Below are positions 22,918-34,235 of a stretch of DNA of 64,000 bases, piece after piece. Source of the stretch: Coptis chinensis (Eukaryota; Streptophyta; Magnoliopsida; Ranunculales; Ranunculaceae); assembly GCA_015680905.1 (NCBI GenBank), contig CM027382.1, positions 24,029,501 through 24,093,500 of the forward strand. Reading direction: 5' to 3'. The notes under the pieces are model-generated. The model was given only the letters and a program-made list of their open reading frames with translations, did not search any database and was not told the origin of the DNA. The position numbers were made by a program, and so were the translations under genes. The first letter of the stretch is position 1, and every line of letters starts with the position of its first letter.

Positions 22918-23411
22918 GAAGTCCAATAGGAGTGCTATATGGGCAGCTAAATACCATATATCACCCCCAAACACCAAATGACCATTCCAATGGGACTACT
23001 AGAAGGGTTCTAAATTTGGCTAGTGTGATATACTCAGTTAAATTTGTAGCTTTATCTAGCAACTGCTAAAAATAAGTTTCTAGATACGAACGACACAATT
23101 TTTATCGTTTGTGCGTTAAATTGCAACAGACAGCAAAACTGTTCACGGATATTGTTCAACGGATGACATAATTTTCGCCGTTTATCACTGTTCACTTTTA
23201 CTGTCCACTTTAAAGTGAATAGTTGCGGATGGACTTGCCCACACATTTTTACCTACAAAAAAAAAATAGTGACGGATCGCAGAATCCATCCACCAATTCC
23301 CCAAAATGTAAAGAAAAAAAAAGGCCCATTGGATTGGTTTTTGATGTTTTGGCATACCAAATTTAGCTGGCAAGCTAAAAATGCTAAAATCCTATGTGAC
23401 ACCTCCCCATT
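22918..23411. mobile_element. non-autonomous element with inverted ends, related to the MULE-like element at 29.6-34.2 kb
   Basis: The left end reads aagtccaataggagtgct and the right end, reverse-complemented, reads aagtccaatggggaggtg. The inner inverted similarity continues for roughly 100 bp (both sides contain forms of ccattccaatgggactac and ctaaatttggct). The left end shares these phrases in the same order with 29.61-29.68 and 30.65-30.71 kb, so this is a deletion derivative (about 490 bp) of that family. I found no convincing target duplication. Confidence 0.6.
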
Positions 23412-24546
23412 GGACTTGTTCCAAATTTTTTTGGTGCACTAAGGATAGTGTTAAATATAGAGAACCGAATTAAAAAATAAATAAATAAATAAATAATAAT
23501 ATGGTGAAATTAAAAATATATATAATATAGTGATCAAGCAGTGTCAACTGTCAACACACGTCCCCATGTGCACTCTTTTTGCCAAGTGGCTAAATTTTGG
23601 TGAGAGAGCATTTCGAACATGTCCCATTACGACTAAATCAGGCGAATCAGGCACGTGTGGGGTCACATAAATGAGTGGAAGTTACACCGAGTCCACAGTA
23701 ACATTGTTCTCCCAATAGTTTACACTTAACACACTTTGAAAGATGCTCCAGCTGCATGAGATGGTAATTGTTCGTGGACGTGCGTCAACATTCTATACAA
23801 ACTATTAGTAACTAACTTAATCTACCTTGGATATGGTCTATGGATGTCCAAAAGAAAAAAGAAAAAACACGGCCTCACTTGCGAGTTGCACGTTACATTG
23901 TAATCATTTGGCATAACATATATGGATTACAGATCGATAAAAGGTACAAATGAGGGGAAAAAAAAACAAAAAAAACAAAACACAGACACACATATTACAT
24001 ACACACAGCAATACAAGTGTTTTGCTACATATACTCTGGTTGCCCAATATCCAAATTAGTCAAGGGCTCACATGTACATAAGGCCCAACTGTGGCGTTGG
24101 ATCACTATTCTGATTATGGACATGGTCACATGGAGTCCAATGGCCTGAGCTCAACAATCATTCATACAAAGTCGTCTCGGAGCTGAATAGTAGCCAACAA
24201 TCTTGTCAAACAGTATTGGTTTCAAAATATCAAGCAGAATCTATTTACCAATCTCAATCAACTGGGAATTTGGATATATGGAGGATCTCAAAGAGATAGC
24301 AGGATTTGCATCGGCCGTATGCTCCAAAGTTCAGTACCTAATCTATCAGCTTTTTCCCCTTTTTCATTACCCACACTTTGAAGGGTGGCGAGTTCTTAGA
24401 CTTTGTTTCTTAGCGTGACAATTGGCCTCATTCTAGGGTCTTTTGAAATATTTGTATTTTTGGGTAAAGCCTTTTGAATGAACTGGCTTTCTTCAAGTCA
24501 ATATTTATATTGTTTTTTCTTTTTATCACTGAAAGTACTGTAGAAC
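23412..24546. other. intergenic AT-rich sequence
   Basis: Contains a taaa microsatellite at about 23472-23492. No gene or element recognised. Confidence 0.4.
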
Positions 24547-24690
24547 AGGGGCGGATTCAGGATTGTCACTCAAGGGGCTGCTACAACTAACATACACTAC
24601 AAATTTTTTTTTGGGTGAGTTATACACTATTATAACTAGTATTTTTTTGACGGAAAAATTAGGTGTGCTGCAGCCCCCCTAGATCCGCCT
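24547..24690. repeat. small inverted-repeat element (ggcggatc type)
   Basis: The left end aggggcggattcaggatt and the right end cccctagatccgcct are near-perfect inverted repeats around about 140 bp of AT-rich sequence. This is a MITE-like structure common in plant genomes. No clear target duplication was found. Confidence 0.5.
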
Positions 24691-26185
24691 AATCTGACAT
24701 TATTGAAGATCATCATATAAGACAATGCTCAATCTTCATTGAAAATCTTATGCGCAAAAAAAAAGATTGTGTTCGGTTTCCTGCATTGATCCATAATTAT
24801 TCCTACTTTAATTTGTCTTCTCTTTCCAGTAGTAAATAAACGTATGTACTACAGATAACAAAGGACGTTCGTTAGTGCTATAATCCCTTCTATATCTGCT
24901 CTTTCATGAGCGCGCGCAGATGTTTTTAAGGCCATTTTTGCAGAGTAAGACCTATATAATGGCTATAATCTGTCATAGAAGAGCATATGTATATTTGAAC
25001 ATTATGTATGATTATATAGGTCATAAAATATGAACTCCTACGTGGACTTGAAGTTGCATATCTTCAATCTAGCGAAAAAAAAAGTTGCAAATATATCATC
25101 TTTTGAGTATTGACCGATCAGGAGCCGTCTTGAAGGTGAAGTGTATGTGCATGATAAGCATATCATATCTACAATCACCAAGTAAAGATCAGGATTCCAT
25201 CATAAGTCATTGAACAATTTATCTTTTTTATCTACGCACTGTACATATGGCAACCATCCAATCAAACTTCCATCTTATTTCGGTTGATTTTCTCTTGGTA
25301 ATAAGAGATGGCTTTACATGGTGTATTGTCCAACTAGCCAGGTGAACTTTCCATGTCATCTTATCAGGAAAAAGAAAGGGGAAAAAAACAACAACTTAAT
25401 TTAACGTTTTCGTAGTAATAATAGGCATGTCTTCTTTTGCTGCTTGCTATTTTCACGACAATGGGATATCACAATTTTTGAGTGAAGGACGTACAGAATA
25501 TTTGGTAGGGATTTATCCAATGTTGTTAGCTCAAATTTGGTAAAAATGGACGTTTTAGTACTTCTACTATTATGATAAAAGGATTCTTTATTTTAGGTTC
25601 ACATGAACTATGTGTAGGGACATCTCATCTGATGACTGATTATTTAATTTTAGCTATCTGCTAAAATGCTAAATGTTGAATGGAAATCATTTTCGAAGAA
25701 TAAAATTAATTTGTACGAGTAATCCATGCACCATTCTTTTTAGAAACATTATGCGAAACAGATGGAGCGCGACTAATGCTAGGGAGCTATCTTTTAAGAG
25801 AAAGCACTGAGCTATATTCTCACTATAAGACGAAGCTTTCGTAGATATATAATAAAAAAAAATATTCTCACTATAAGACGAAAGTTTCCAAATTTAGCTT
25901 TTCAAAATTAAAAGTCGTTGTCTTTTATATGGATAACTTCTAGCTTCTTAATAATAACATAAGTCCTCATCACAGCATTTCCAGTGGTTTTGTATGTTAA
26001 TCTGACTGATAACCAATACAATCTAAGTGACAATCAAGAATTTTTTTTTGGGTACAGACTACAGAGTAACAAGCCCACAGTGCATGATCTCATGAAATTA
26101 GAGCCTTACCGTAACAAGCCTAATGACACGTTTTACTTGTTTGGAATTTGACAAACTATCATATCATTCCGTAGATAAACATTAA
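24691..26185. other. intergenic AT-rich sequence
   Basis: A short local direct repeat (attctcactataagacgaa) lies near 25816 and 25864. No gene recognised. Confidence 0.4.
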
Positions 26186-26856
26186 GGGGTTGTTTGTTTT
26201 TTTTGAATTCAGCATTCACAGCCTCTTAAACTTAAGTTTTAAGCATTTAGAGGCTCAAAACTTGTTTGTTTTTTTAAGTAGTTTAAGCATTAAGTGGTAC
26301 TTTTAGCATTCAGCATTCAGCACCAAAATTATAATACTGAATTCTAATACTCGAAACAAAAAGGTTCCTTCTTGCCCTTTCTTAAGAACCTATCTACTTT
26401 CCTACCTTGACTTTTATGGTTTCAAAATAGGTTATTCAAAATTTGATGTTGGCGTCACGGGTTTTTTCATTTTTTTTGGGTGAATGATATCCACTTTGTT
26501 AAAAATAGAATTACATATATATATATATATTCTGAAAATAAACAAAATATGAAAATAAACCGTTAAAATATATTTGTGAAAGCATATTTTAAATAAATTT
26601 ATTTATCATTTACTTTTTTTCGATAATCCATCTCTTCTCCTCAAATATAATATATATTTTTGTTTAACAAAAATCAAGTTAGTGTTTAAAATAGATAGCA
26701 TGAGTAAAATTGTGCGAATGATTTATATTCAAATTTTTCAGAGCTGTGTTATTATTCTAAGAAAACAAACATGTTTTTAGAATTCAAAGAATCGGATTTA
26801 AGCATTCAGAGGATGAGCCATTCAGCATTCATAAGCTCAGAAAAACAAACGACCCC
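26186..26856. mobile_element. Tourist-like (PIF/Harbinger) MITE, 671 bp
   Basis: Inverted ends ggggttgtttgttt and aaacaaacgacccc are flanked by a TAA target duplication (26183-26185 and 26857-26859), as expected for PIF/Harbinger. Subterminal words with ttcagcattca repeat in opposite orientation near both ends. It has no coding capacity. An inner tttttttgggtgaatgatatccac stretch may be a nested retroposon tail. Confidence 0.75.
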
Positions 26857-28947
26857 TAAAGCTTAGGTTAAAGATGACCAGGCAGTGGCACTTAATTATA
26901 TCAACCGCTATGGGCATGGCATTTTAACCTGCTACCATAGTTCAAGATTTCGGAATCTCTGGAATTCCAACAAATAAAAAAACCGAAATTCCAACTTTTA
27001 TTCCTATTCCCCTATATTTAGAGCACTTTTCGAAATTTATATTTTTTGAACTATGCCTACTACAGCTACAAGCTCAAAGTCGTAATATGGTAAGTGATCA
27101 ATATAGGCGCCTTAAAAAAAAACGTAATTTAGATAGACAGATCGAGTTGGCTCACATTAATTTGGAGGCATTTGATTTTAAATAAGATCAAGTCGAGGAA
27201 CTATTTTTACTCATCCAATATTGCGAGTGATTCACTATCTAAAGCAAACTTCTGAAAACTTTTCTCCAGGCCAGTGAGTCACCTTCATACAAATGGCCAA
27301 AGAAATTCCCATCAATTCGACTACACCGTGCAGTGAATGGTTGAAATCCTATCCAATACAAGTGCAGCATGTGTGTAACTTTTTCTTTTATATTCTCTTT
27401 CTGTGGAGACCAAATTGAGTACGGTTTTATCGATATTTATTCAAATTATCTATGATGTTATGGACTAAGGATGCAATGCAGTTCTCGAATTTCGATTGAA
27501 TTCCAACCAAAATAAATGCTGACATAGGTCTTGAAGCTTAAAAGTTCTTGCTTTAAGGAAAAACTTTTGAAATCATTTCGAGTTACAGTCATTTAGGCCT
27601 CTAGTAGTTAGACACCACAAGGCCACATTTCTCCAACTTCCAATCAATCATTAACGCCATTTTTGTCGTTATCGCCATTGTACCAACAACGTTGTCTTCT
27701 CCTATTCTCTTTCCCACTCAACCAATTACTCAGGAGAATCACATGAATTCTGAGTTACAAATTGTTGTCAATGACAATCTGATTGCTATCATTGGACATG
27801 AATCCGTGTTTGAACATTTTGATTTGTTTGAGCTTATTTAAAAAACATTAACAACCCTTTAAATTCATTGAAATTTTGTCCATTTTTCTACACTTAAATA
27901 AAAACTATCTTCTTGTTTACATTCAATCAATCGAAAGAAAGAAAACAATGAGAAAGAAAGATAGAGGTGAGTATGAGGAGACAATAGTGAAGTTGGTAGA
28001 GGCGCGCAACACAATTATATATTGGATGGCATCTTGGTATTGAAAAAGTGAGTTGGAGATGACATCTAGTTACCGAGCAAGTAAAGCTCATTCACTATTT
28101 TGTTACCGAATTTAAAAAAAACAACCTGATTAGGTTTTTTCGGTATCCCAGTACCGTATTTCTTAATCACTTTTAAAGGTCCGTTTGTTTATGGTTAGAA
28201 AAGTGGTGCCATTAGTAAAATTTGTAGTGTCCTTATGAATACTCTTACTGGAATATGCATTAAGATTGCTAAAATGCTAATAGATGGAGTTAATTGATTT
28301 CATTGTTCTCTACTTCTCTAATCACAACATCAACATTGCAATCTAAGTAGCCACTGCTATAGTCCCGTGGTACTAAAATTTGACAAGAAAAGCATGCTAG
28401 GAAAAAGGGAACAAGCTAGACGAAAACTCCAATTAATGCCATTGATTCAAAAGGCATATATACCTTCTTTTTTTTTCGCTAACCTAAAAGGCATATATAC
28501 CTACCGAAACACTTCACATTGTGACAAAAAAAACTTGACTTCTTGCCTTCACAACCAGTTTCACTATCATCTCACTTTCTCTCTCGTATTGTTTTTAATT
28601 TTATTTTTATTATCTAAACCCAAAAAATGTAACCAACAATATCATCTTATCTCTCTTCCCCAACCTCTATTCTTTATTCATTTGGTTATGCCCATCATAA
28701 ATTCTTTAATTCTCACTATTGTCTGATTTTTTGTTTTCTTTTTCCAATTATCTGAACTACTTTTGGAATTAGTTACAAACTCAAACCAATTTTTATCAAT
28801 ATCTTTATTTTCTTTTAAGTTGAGAAAATAACAATTTTTCACTAAGGCGGAATCCAATGGTGCATCACCCTCTATTTCCATTCCACCTAAAAACAGTGTT
28901 TTGAGGATGGGGAGTCAATTTTGGTGTCTAATAGTTCAGACCATTCT
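26857..28947. other. intergenic sequence
   Basis: About 2.1 kb of AT-rich sequence. The longest open frames here read as chance translations (compositionally odd, no motif). No element ends recognised. Confidence 0.4.
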
Positions 28948-29141
28948 ACGCCACTTCGACCGGCACGCGGAATTAAAAAAAAAAAAAAAAAAAATTCCAC
29001 GCCATTTCAAGTGGCGCCGTTTGGGATTTTACAAACCACGCCACTTCAAATGGCGCGGTATGAAATTGAAAAATACATTCCACGCCACTTCAAGTGGCGC
29101 CGTTTGGGTTTTTACAAATCACGCCATTACAACTCGCCTGG
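28948..29141. repeat. cluster of five spaced near-palindromes
   Basis: Units of the form cacgccacttcaagtggcgcc occur at about 28948, 28997, 29036, 29080 and 29120, spaced roughly 40 bp apart. The inner three are near-perfect palindromes (gccacttcaagtggc); the outer two are degraded. Each could form a hairpin. A run of about 20 A lies between the first two units. Confidence 0.7.
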
Positions 29142-29609
29142 AATGCACTCTCCATTCCTCAATATTACTCTATATATATGGAGAGTATTATGGAGATAAG
29201 AGACAAAAACCACCACCATTCCCTCCATTTTTTAGGGAATGGGAAGCCATTGCACCCAGCTTAAGGATATGTGGTCTAATTGAGCAAAATTTGAGTATTT
29301 AGAAAATGGGATGAAGAGAAGATAAAGGAAGGAGGTTGATAATAATAGAGGTCGTAGGTCGTTAAACTTTAATTGGATTTTGGAAAAAGAAAAAAGAAAG
29401 TGGAGAGTGAATATAAGAGAGGAGGTATGCAAGTCAAAGTATATTGTCTTGTTGTGGAGTGTGATGTAGCATTCCTCATATCTAGCTACCTACTACTGAA
29501 GGCGAGAGATAATAACATCCGAGCAAGTACAAGCTATATACGACTCATCATGTTATATATGTGTATATACTGAAGACTAATACAAGACCCTACACATTTT
29601 CCTTTTAGA
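29142..29609. other. spacer before the MULE-like element
   Basis: AT-rich sequence with no recognised feature. Its last bases contain the target-site copy cttttaga (29602-29609). Confidence 0.4.
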
Positions 29610-29676
29610 TGAGCGAGTCTAACGGGGTGCTAAAAACCAAAATGTCATTCCAATAATCCAATGGGCTACTAGAAGG

Positions 29677-30647
29677 TATTAGAGTGTGTGGACCGAAAAG
29701 AGGAATAATCCCACATTGAACAAGAAAGGAGTTCATCATGGGTTGATAAAGTGGAAATGTTATTAACTAGTACCGAGGCCTTTTAAGATAAAATCCCATA
29801 CTCATGGCCAAGATGTGGCCCAAGCCCAATGGGTGGTTAAGTGAGAGACAATATCAGTACTAGTTATTCCATGGGCGCGGAGGCTCAGGCCTGGCGGGTG
29901 TGCCCAGGTCCTAACAACTGGTATGAGAGCCGATGGTTCAGCAGGGACAAAAACACTGATCATGCAGAATCAAGAGACGAAATCATTCCAAGTCGGGGTG
30001 CGCAATTCAGGTGGAGTTGCTTAACGAAGCGTGCCTGTTACACCAAAGATTGGTGCCTCTTAGATGTTGTGGAGATTCGAGAGGGTGTAACTCGAGGTGA
30101 ATCTAACAGCATGGAATGATATTCGAGGTGGAGTAGCCTCTGGGGTTGAGAAAAAAGCCACCTCCCTCAGAGGCCCAGACACATCAGAGCTCTGGCATTG
30201 GATCGTGCTCGACGATGAACTAATGGAGTCCCTTGGAGTTTGGTCTAAGGTGGAGATTGTTAGAGTGTGTGGACCGAAAAAAGGAATAGTCCCACATTGA
30301 ATAAGAAAGGAGTTCATCAAAGGCCCAGACACATCAGAGCTCTGGCATTGGATCGTGCTCGACGATGAACGAATGGAGTCCCTTGGAGTTCGGTCCAAGG
30401 TGGAGATTGTTAGAGTGTGTGGACCGAAAAGAAGAATAGTCCCACATTGAATAAGAAAGGAGTTCATCATGGGTTGATAAAGTGGGAAGGTCACTAACTA
30501 GTACCGAGGCCTTTTAAGATAAAACCCTACACCCATGGCCAAGATGTGGCCCAAGCCCAATGGGTGGTTAAGTGGGGGACAATATCGATACTAGTTATCC
30601 AATGGGTGCGGAGGTCCAAGCCTGGCGGGTGTGCCCAGGTCCTAACA
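29677..30647 (+). mobile_element. TRIM retrotransposon (terminal-repeat retrotransposon in miniature), 971 bp
   Basis: The two LTRs of 240 bp are 29677-29916 and 30408-30647. The right one begins TGTTAG and ends CTAACA; the left one has TATTAG from a G-to-A change. Directly after the left LTR is tggtatgagagcc (29919), one base from the initiator-Met tRNA primer site tggtatcagagcc. Before the right LTR is a purine tract, aaggtggaga. Flanking 5-mers gaagg and taagg match at four positions. There is no coding capacity. A 150-bp tandem duplication lies at 30170-30467 and includes the start of a third LTR copy. The element splits the left end of the MULE-like element and so inserted after it. Confidence 0.85.
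30170..30467 (+). repeat. 150-bp tandem duplication inside the TRIM
   Basis: The unit runs from aggcccagacacatcag to gagttcatca and occurs at 30170-30319 and 30320-30467. The repeated unit contains the polypurine tract and the first about 65 bp of the LTR, so the element shows three LTR starts but only two full LTRs. Confidence 0.8.
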
Positions 30648-31039
30648 TAAGGCTCATAAATTTGGCTGGTGTGATAAACTAAGCCAAAATTGTTAAGGGA
30701 CGGATGGCAAAGTTTTTGCTGTCAGTTGGTTATTTCTATACAGACAGCAGAAACGTCACCCGTTTTAATTAAATAGACGGATGGCAAAAAGTTTGTCGTC
30801 TGTACCTTCCAGTTGCAAAAACTGAAAGCATTTGTTCTTCTTTTCACATACAAATCCATTTCAATTCATTCAACAACTCAACAATCCATTCTATTCACTC
30901 CACAATCCATTTCATTCATTCAACAATCCACACATTCATTCAACTAAACAAAATCCATTCATTAAACAAATATAATTCAATTCGTTTAGTAAACATAATA
31001 CATACAAACATCAATCAATACAAACATAAAAACATTTCT

Positions 31040-32420
31040 AAACTAACTTCGGTTCGAACCCTTGCCAGGTTGCCTCTTCTTTGATTTACTCCTCCGCCGT
31101 GATTCTCGCAAGGTCATTTCTACCAACTGCACTTATAAGTCAGCGACTCTATTATGTGACATTTTCTTCTCTTCTCGCTCGGCCACTAAAAAATGATAGT
31201 ACTCGTCGATTTAGTCATAAATTAGTCATGCATCCCATGTATCATTAGATGTGACTTGGCACATCGCATCCTAAATATAGTCTACATAAAAATCAATAAT
31301 TTTAAGAAAAATCATCACTATAAACCAAATATAATTCAAGTTTCAAAATAAACCAAATACTAACCTCATCTAGAGTGTCAAAATCTGGGATAAGGTTTTG
31401 AAGATAACTTTGATCAACGTGAGGTATAAATATGGCGACATGCATTCCCTATTTCCTGAGATGTAACCTTGTCCTAACTCCATGGGTAATCCAGATCGGA
31501 AGGAGGTGGAGCAAAAACCTCGTAAGGACCCTGAGATGAAAAGTAGGGTTCAACAGGGTTTGGGGTACACAAATCATTTCTAATATCCTTATGTCCCATA
31601 AAGTCCATGTTAGCAGGCAATATAGGACCCCTTGAGACACGATCCCAGTAACTGTCGTAGTCACCATTCAAATCTAAATAGAGTGAAACCTGTGGCCACA
31701 AGTCATTATTTCTAAGGAAGAACCTCTATTGACTAGCTCTTCACAATGTGCACATATTCTCCGGAGGAAGGTGTGGGATGAAAGGTGTCCCAACGATTTG
31801 GTGCCAACACTTATCTCCCAGGTACCACACAATGATACCTCCAAGCTTAAAGACGACTCGGCGTATTGTAAGATCATATGAACGATGTACACCGCAAATT
31901 ACCTCACACATCTACTCATCCTCCATAATATCCCCAACCACATCCTCAACATTTAATTGCAAATACTTTGTAATATACCAAGGTGTCCACTATATCGCCA
32001 ATGCCTATATAATCTCGAGATGGTTACGGTATAAGTGAATATTGTGGCGTCCTTGACCAGATCAACGTTCTTAATTTATAGTAATTCATTCATGCTCTAA
32101 TCTGTGAGACGATAAAACGGTTCATGTTCGTTCTCAGAAGTAGAGTCATTGTAGGTACGCACTCATGCCACCAATACTATAATAAAAATAAATCTCAAAT
32201 ACAAACTTGTAATATAATATAAAGTTATAATACTAAAGATTTTAGAACTTAGTTGTAAAATAGGGGTGAAGTCGCCACATTAACCATCCGCAACATTATT
32301 ATTAAGTCGGTATGCTTGATCTAATGCGTAAATCAATACTCCAAACATAACACCACCCCAATCAAACTCATGAATGTATTCTAACCAATCCAATCTAATA
32401 TCAATGAACTATCACCTGTG
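31040..32420 (-). pseudogene. plant mobile domain (PMD/MAIN-like) protein remnant
   Basis: Minus-strand blocks appear in family order: about 32400-32280 (DWGGVMFGVLIYALDQAYR), about 32060-31920 (a HLYRNH and IYWTPW segment), about 31870-31770 (VWYLGDKCWHQIVGTPFIP), 31701-31474 (LNGDYDSYWDRV, then GPILPAN) and a basic C-terminus near 31150-31050 (TLRESRRRSKSKKRQPGKG). The pattern resembles the plant mobile domain: a WG-x-Ala-LY segment, YR and W-x-PY segments, then a hydrophobic V-x-W-x-x-D/E-x-x-x-x-Q segment. PMD genes are often carried by MULE-type elements, which fits the surrounding inverted ends. Stops between blocks make it non-functional. The family call is by eye. Confidence 0.45.
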
Positions 32421-33260
32421 GAGAAGAAATTTTACGTGATTAAGTAAAAATAGAAAATTGGTAAGTATCTCTCTCGATTTCTCTCTAGTCTTGTCCATGA
32501 ACTCATTCACAAAAAAAGAAGGTTTGATACCCCCTTTAGACAAATGCTCTTGCCTTATATGAGACCAACATTCCTCTGCGTAATCAAAAGTTGAGTATCA
32601 GCCTTCTCCAAACATGACTACCTTTTCTTTTCCTTCGCTCATTCCCGTGAGCATAGTGATATCCATTGGAGTTATACCTATCTTGTCTTGCAGAAAGTGG
32701 AAAGTACGTGTGAATTGTATTGTATCCTACCACTGCTTGATCAAAACATATATTAAACCACAGTCGGCGTTTTGATATCCACATCGAAACAATGACCCAA
32801 ATGGAGATTGTAAAATTTCATTTCGTATGTCTGCAAAATAATCTTATTTGGCAACTATTATTTTCAACCAGTTGTTCACGAATGCCCAACAACACCTCAA
32901 TTTAATCTCCCCTGCAGCCTACACATTTATTCAAAACACTTCATTAAAATTAAAGAAAATACAAATTAGGATATGATGTTCAAAAAAAAAAATCAAATTT
33001 AACGATAAAATGCTTACCATATTTACACTAACACGATGAAAGATGTGTGTTTCCGGGTTTCTAGCCAATGTGGGATATGTTATTGGATCGATTGGGTTCG
33101 GAAATGAAAGTACTGGATGATTTTGCAAATTATAGACTTCATTTTCATCGTTGACTCTTTTGTCAATCTACTAACTGATTTTAGACCAAAAAATCATTTA
33201 CCCTTGTTACTCATTTTGAGTGGCACCTGCAATTCAAGCATGATCAAACCCATTACCACC
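32421..33260. other. interior of the MULE-like element, not assigned
   Basis: A 66-codon minus-strand frame (32784-32584) contains NICFDQAVVGYNTIHTYFPL and reads like coding sequence of the same element, but I cannot name it. Another short minus frame lies at 33128-32931. Confidence 0.3.
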
Positions 33261-33675
33261 TAGGGCTGTCAATGAGTTTCGATAACCCGATAACCGATCC
33301 GAACCAAACCGATAAAAAATGGTTTGGGTTTTGATAATTTAGTTTGCCCTCTACCGACCTGAAACCGAACCGAACCGAACCGATAAGATATTGGTTTGGT
33401 TTGGGTTTGCCCTCCACCGAACTGATATGAACCCGAACCGATAAGATAGCATTTTAGTAATATTTATGATTAATTTTGTATATGTTTATCAATTGTGTGG
33501 TTAAAATTAATTAATTTAATTTAAAATTTAATTGATTTTATAGTTTTCGGTTCGGTTCGATTTCGAATTAAACATAATATTATCGGTTCGGTTTGGTTTC
33601 GGGTTCTCAATTTTCTTATCGATTCGGGTTCGGATTTTCCAAAACCCGACCCAAACCGATCCACTGATAGCCCTA
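33261..33675. mobile_element. hAT-type MITE, 415 bp
   Basis: Ends tagggctgtcaat and atagccct(a) are inverted repeats. A perfect 8-bp target duplication, ttaccacc (33253-33260 and 33676-33683), flanks it, which is the hAT signature. The inside is rich in gaaccgaaccg and ggttcggtttggt words in both orientations. It is nested in the MULE-like element. Confidence 0.85.
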
Positions 33676-34235
33676 TTACCACCAAACAATGCTAAATCAA
33701 CTAATTAACCATGATTAACCAACCAATTTGATATCTAGTTAACTCATTACCACCAAATAATGCACAATCAATCTATTACCACCAAATAATGCCCAATTAA
33801 CCAATTAATGGAATCACAAACAATTCACCAACCAAATAATTCAAATTTAATATTAAATAGACTATTTTAAAAAAAATAATCTCAATAAAATCGAATTTCC
33901 AAGTTATAAAATCATACCTTGTTGCTATATGATTCGCCCAAGCAAAAATCGTCGAGATTCGAGGTGGGAACAAAAATTTGAGGTGGGAGACCGAGAGAGA
34001 GAGATAAGGAGAAGAAAGGAAGTTTGCATTTTCTATCTGCCAGTCGTTTGTTGAAACTTAACAGACAAACTTCTGTCGTCTATCTCCCGAACTTAACAGT
34101 TGTTAAAAAGTGTCCATTGGAATGGGTGGGTTTTTTGTGTTTGGCCGGCCAAATTTGGCTTGACATGCTAAAAGGGCTAAAACATTCTATGTGACAACTT
34201 TTAGCACACACCTCTCTATTGGACTTGCTTTTAGA

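Larger units (their letters stand above)
29610..34226 (-). mobile_element. MULE-like DNA transposon with plant-mobile-domain coding remains
   Basis: The left end (gagtctaacggggtgctaaaa) and the right end, reverse-complemented (aagtccaatagagaggtgtgtgctaaaa), are inverted repeats. The flanks carry cttttaga at 29602-29609 and 34228-34235, compatible with the long target duplications of Mutator-like elements (8 of 9 positions). The inside holds minus-strand remnants of a plant-mobile-domain protein, a nested TRIM near the left end, and a nested hAT MITE near 33.3 kb. Subterminal words such as gacagcagaaacg and agacggatggcaaa occur near both ends. Without the nested pieces it would be about 3.2 kb. 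Confidence 0.6.

Noticed and set aside
28367..28726. 119-codon plus-strand frame
   Set aside because: Low-complexity, hydrophobic, AT-driven translation with no homologue-like pattern or gene context.
28948..29141. Reading the palindrome cluster as a CRISPR-like array
   Set aside because: Only five degenerate units, spacers not unique-length foreign sequence, and no cas genes; palindromic minisatellite fits better.
29841..30494. Frames of 92 to 144 codons inside the TRIM
   Set aside because: TRIM elements are noncoding and the frames follow the repeated LTR and duplicated segments.
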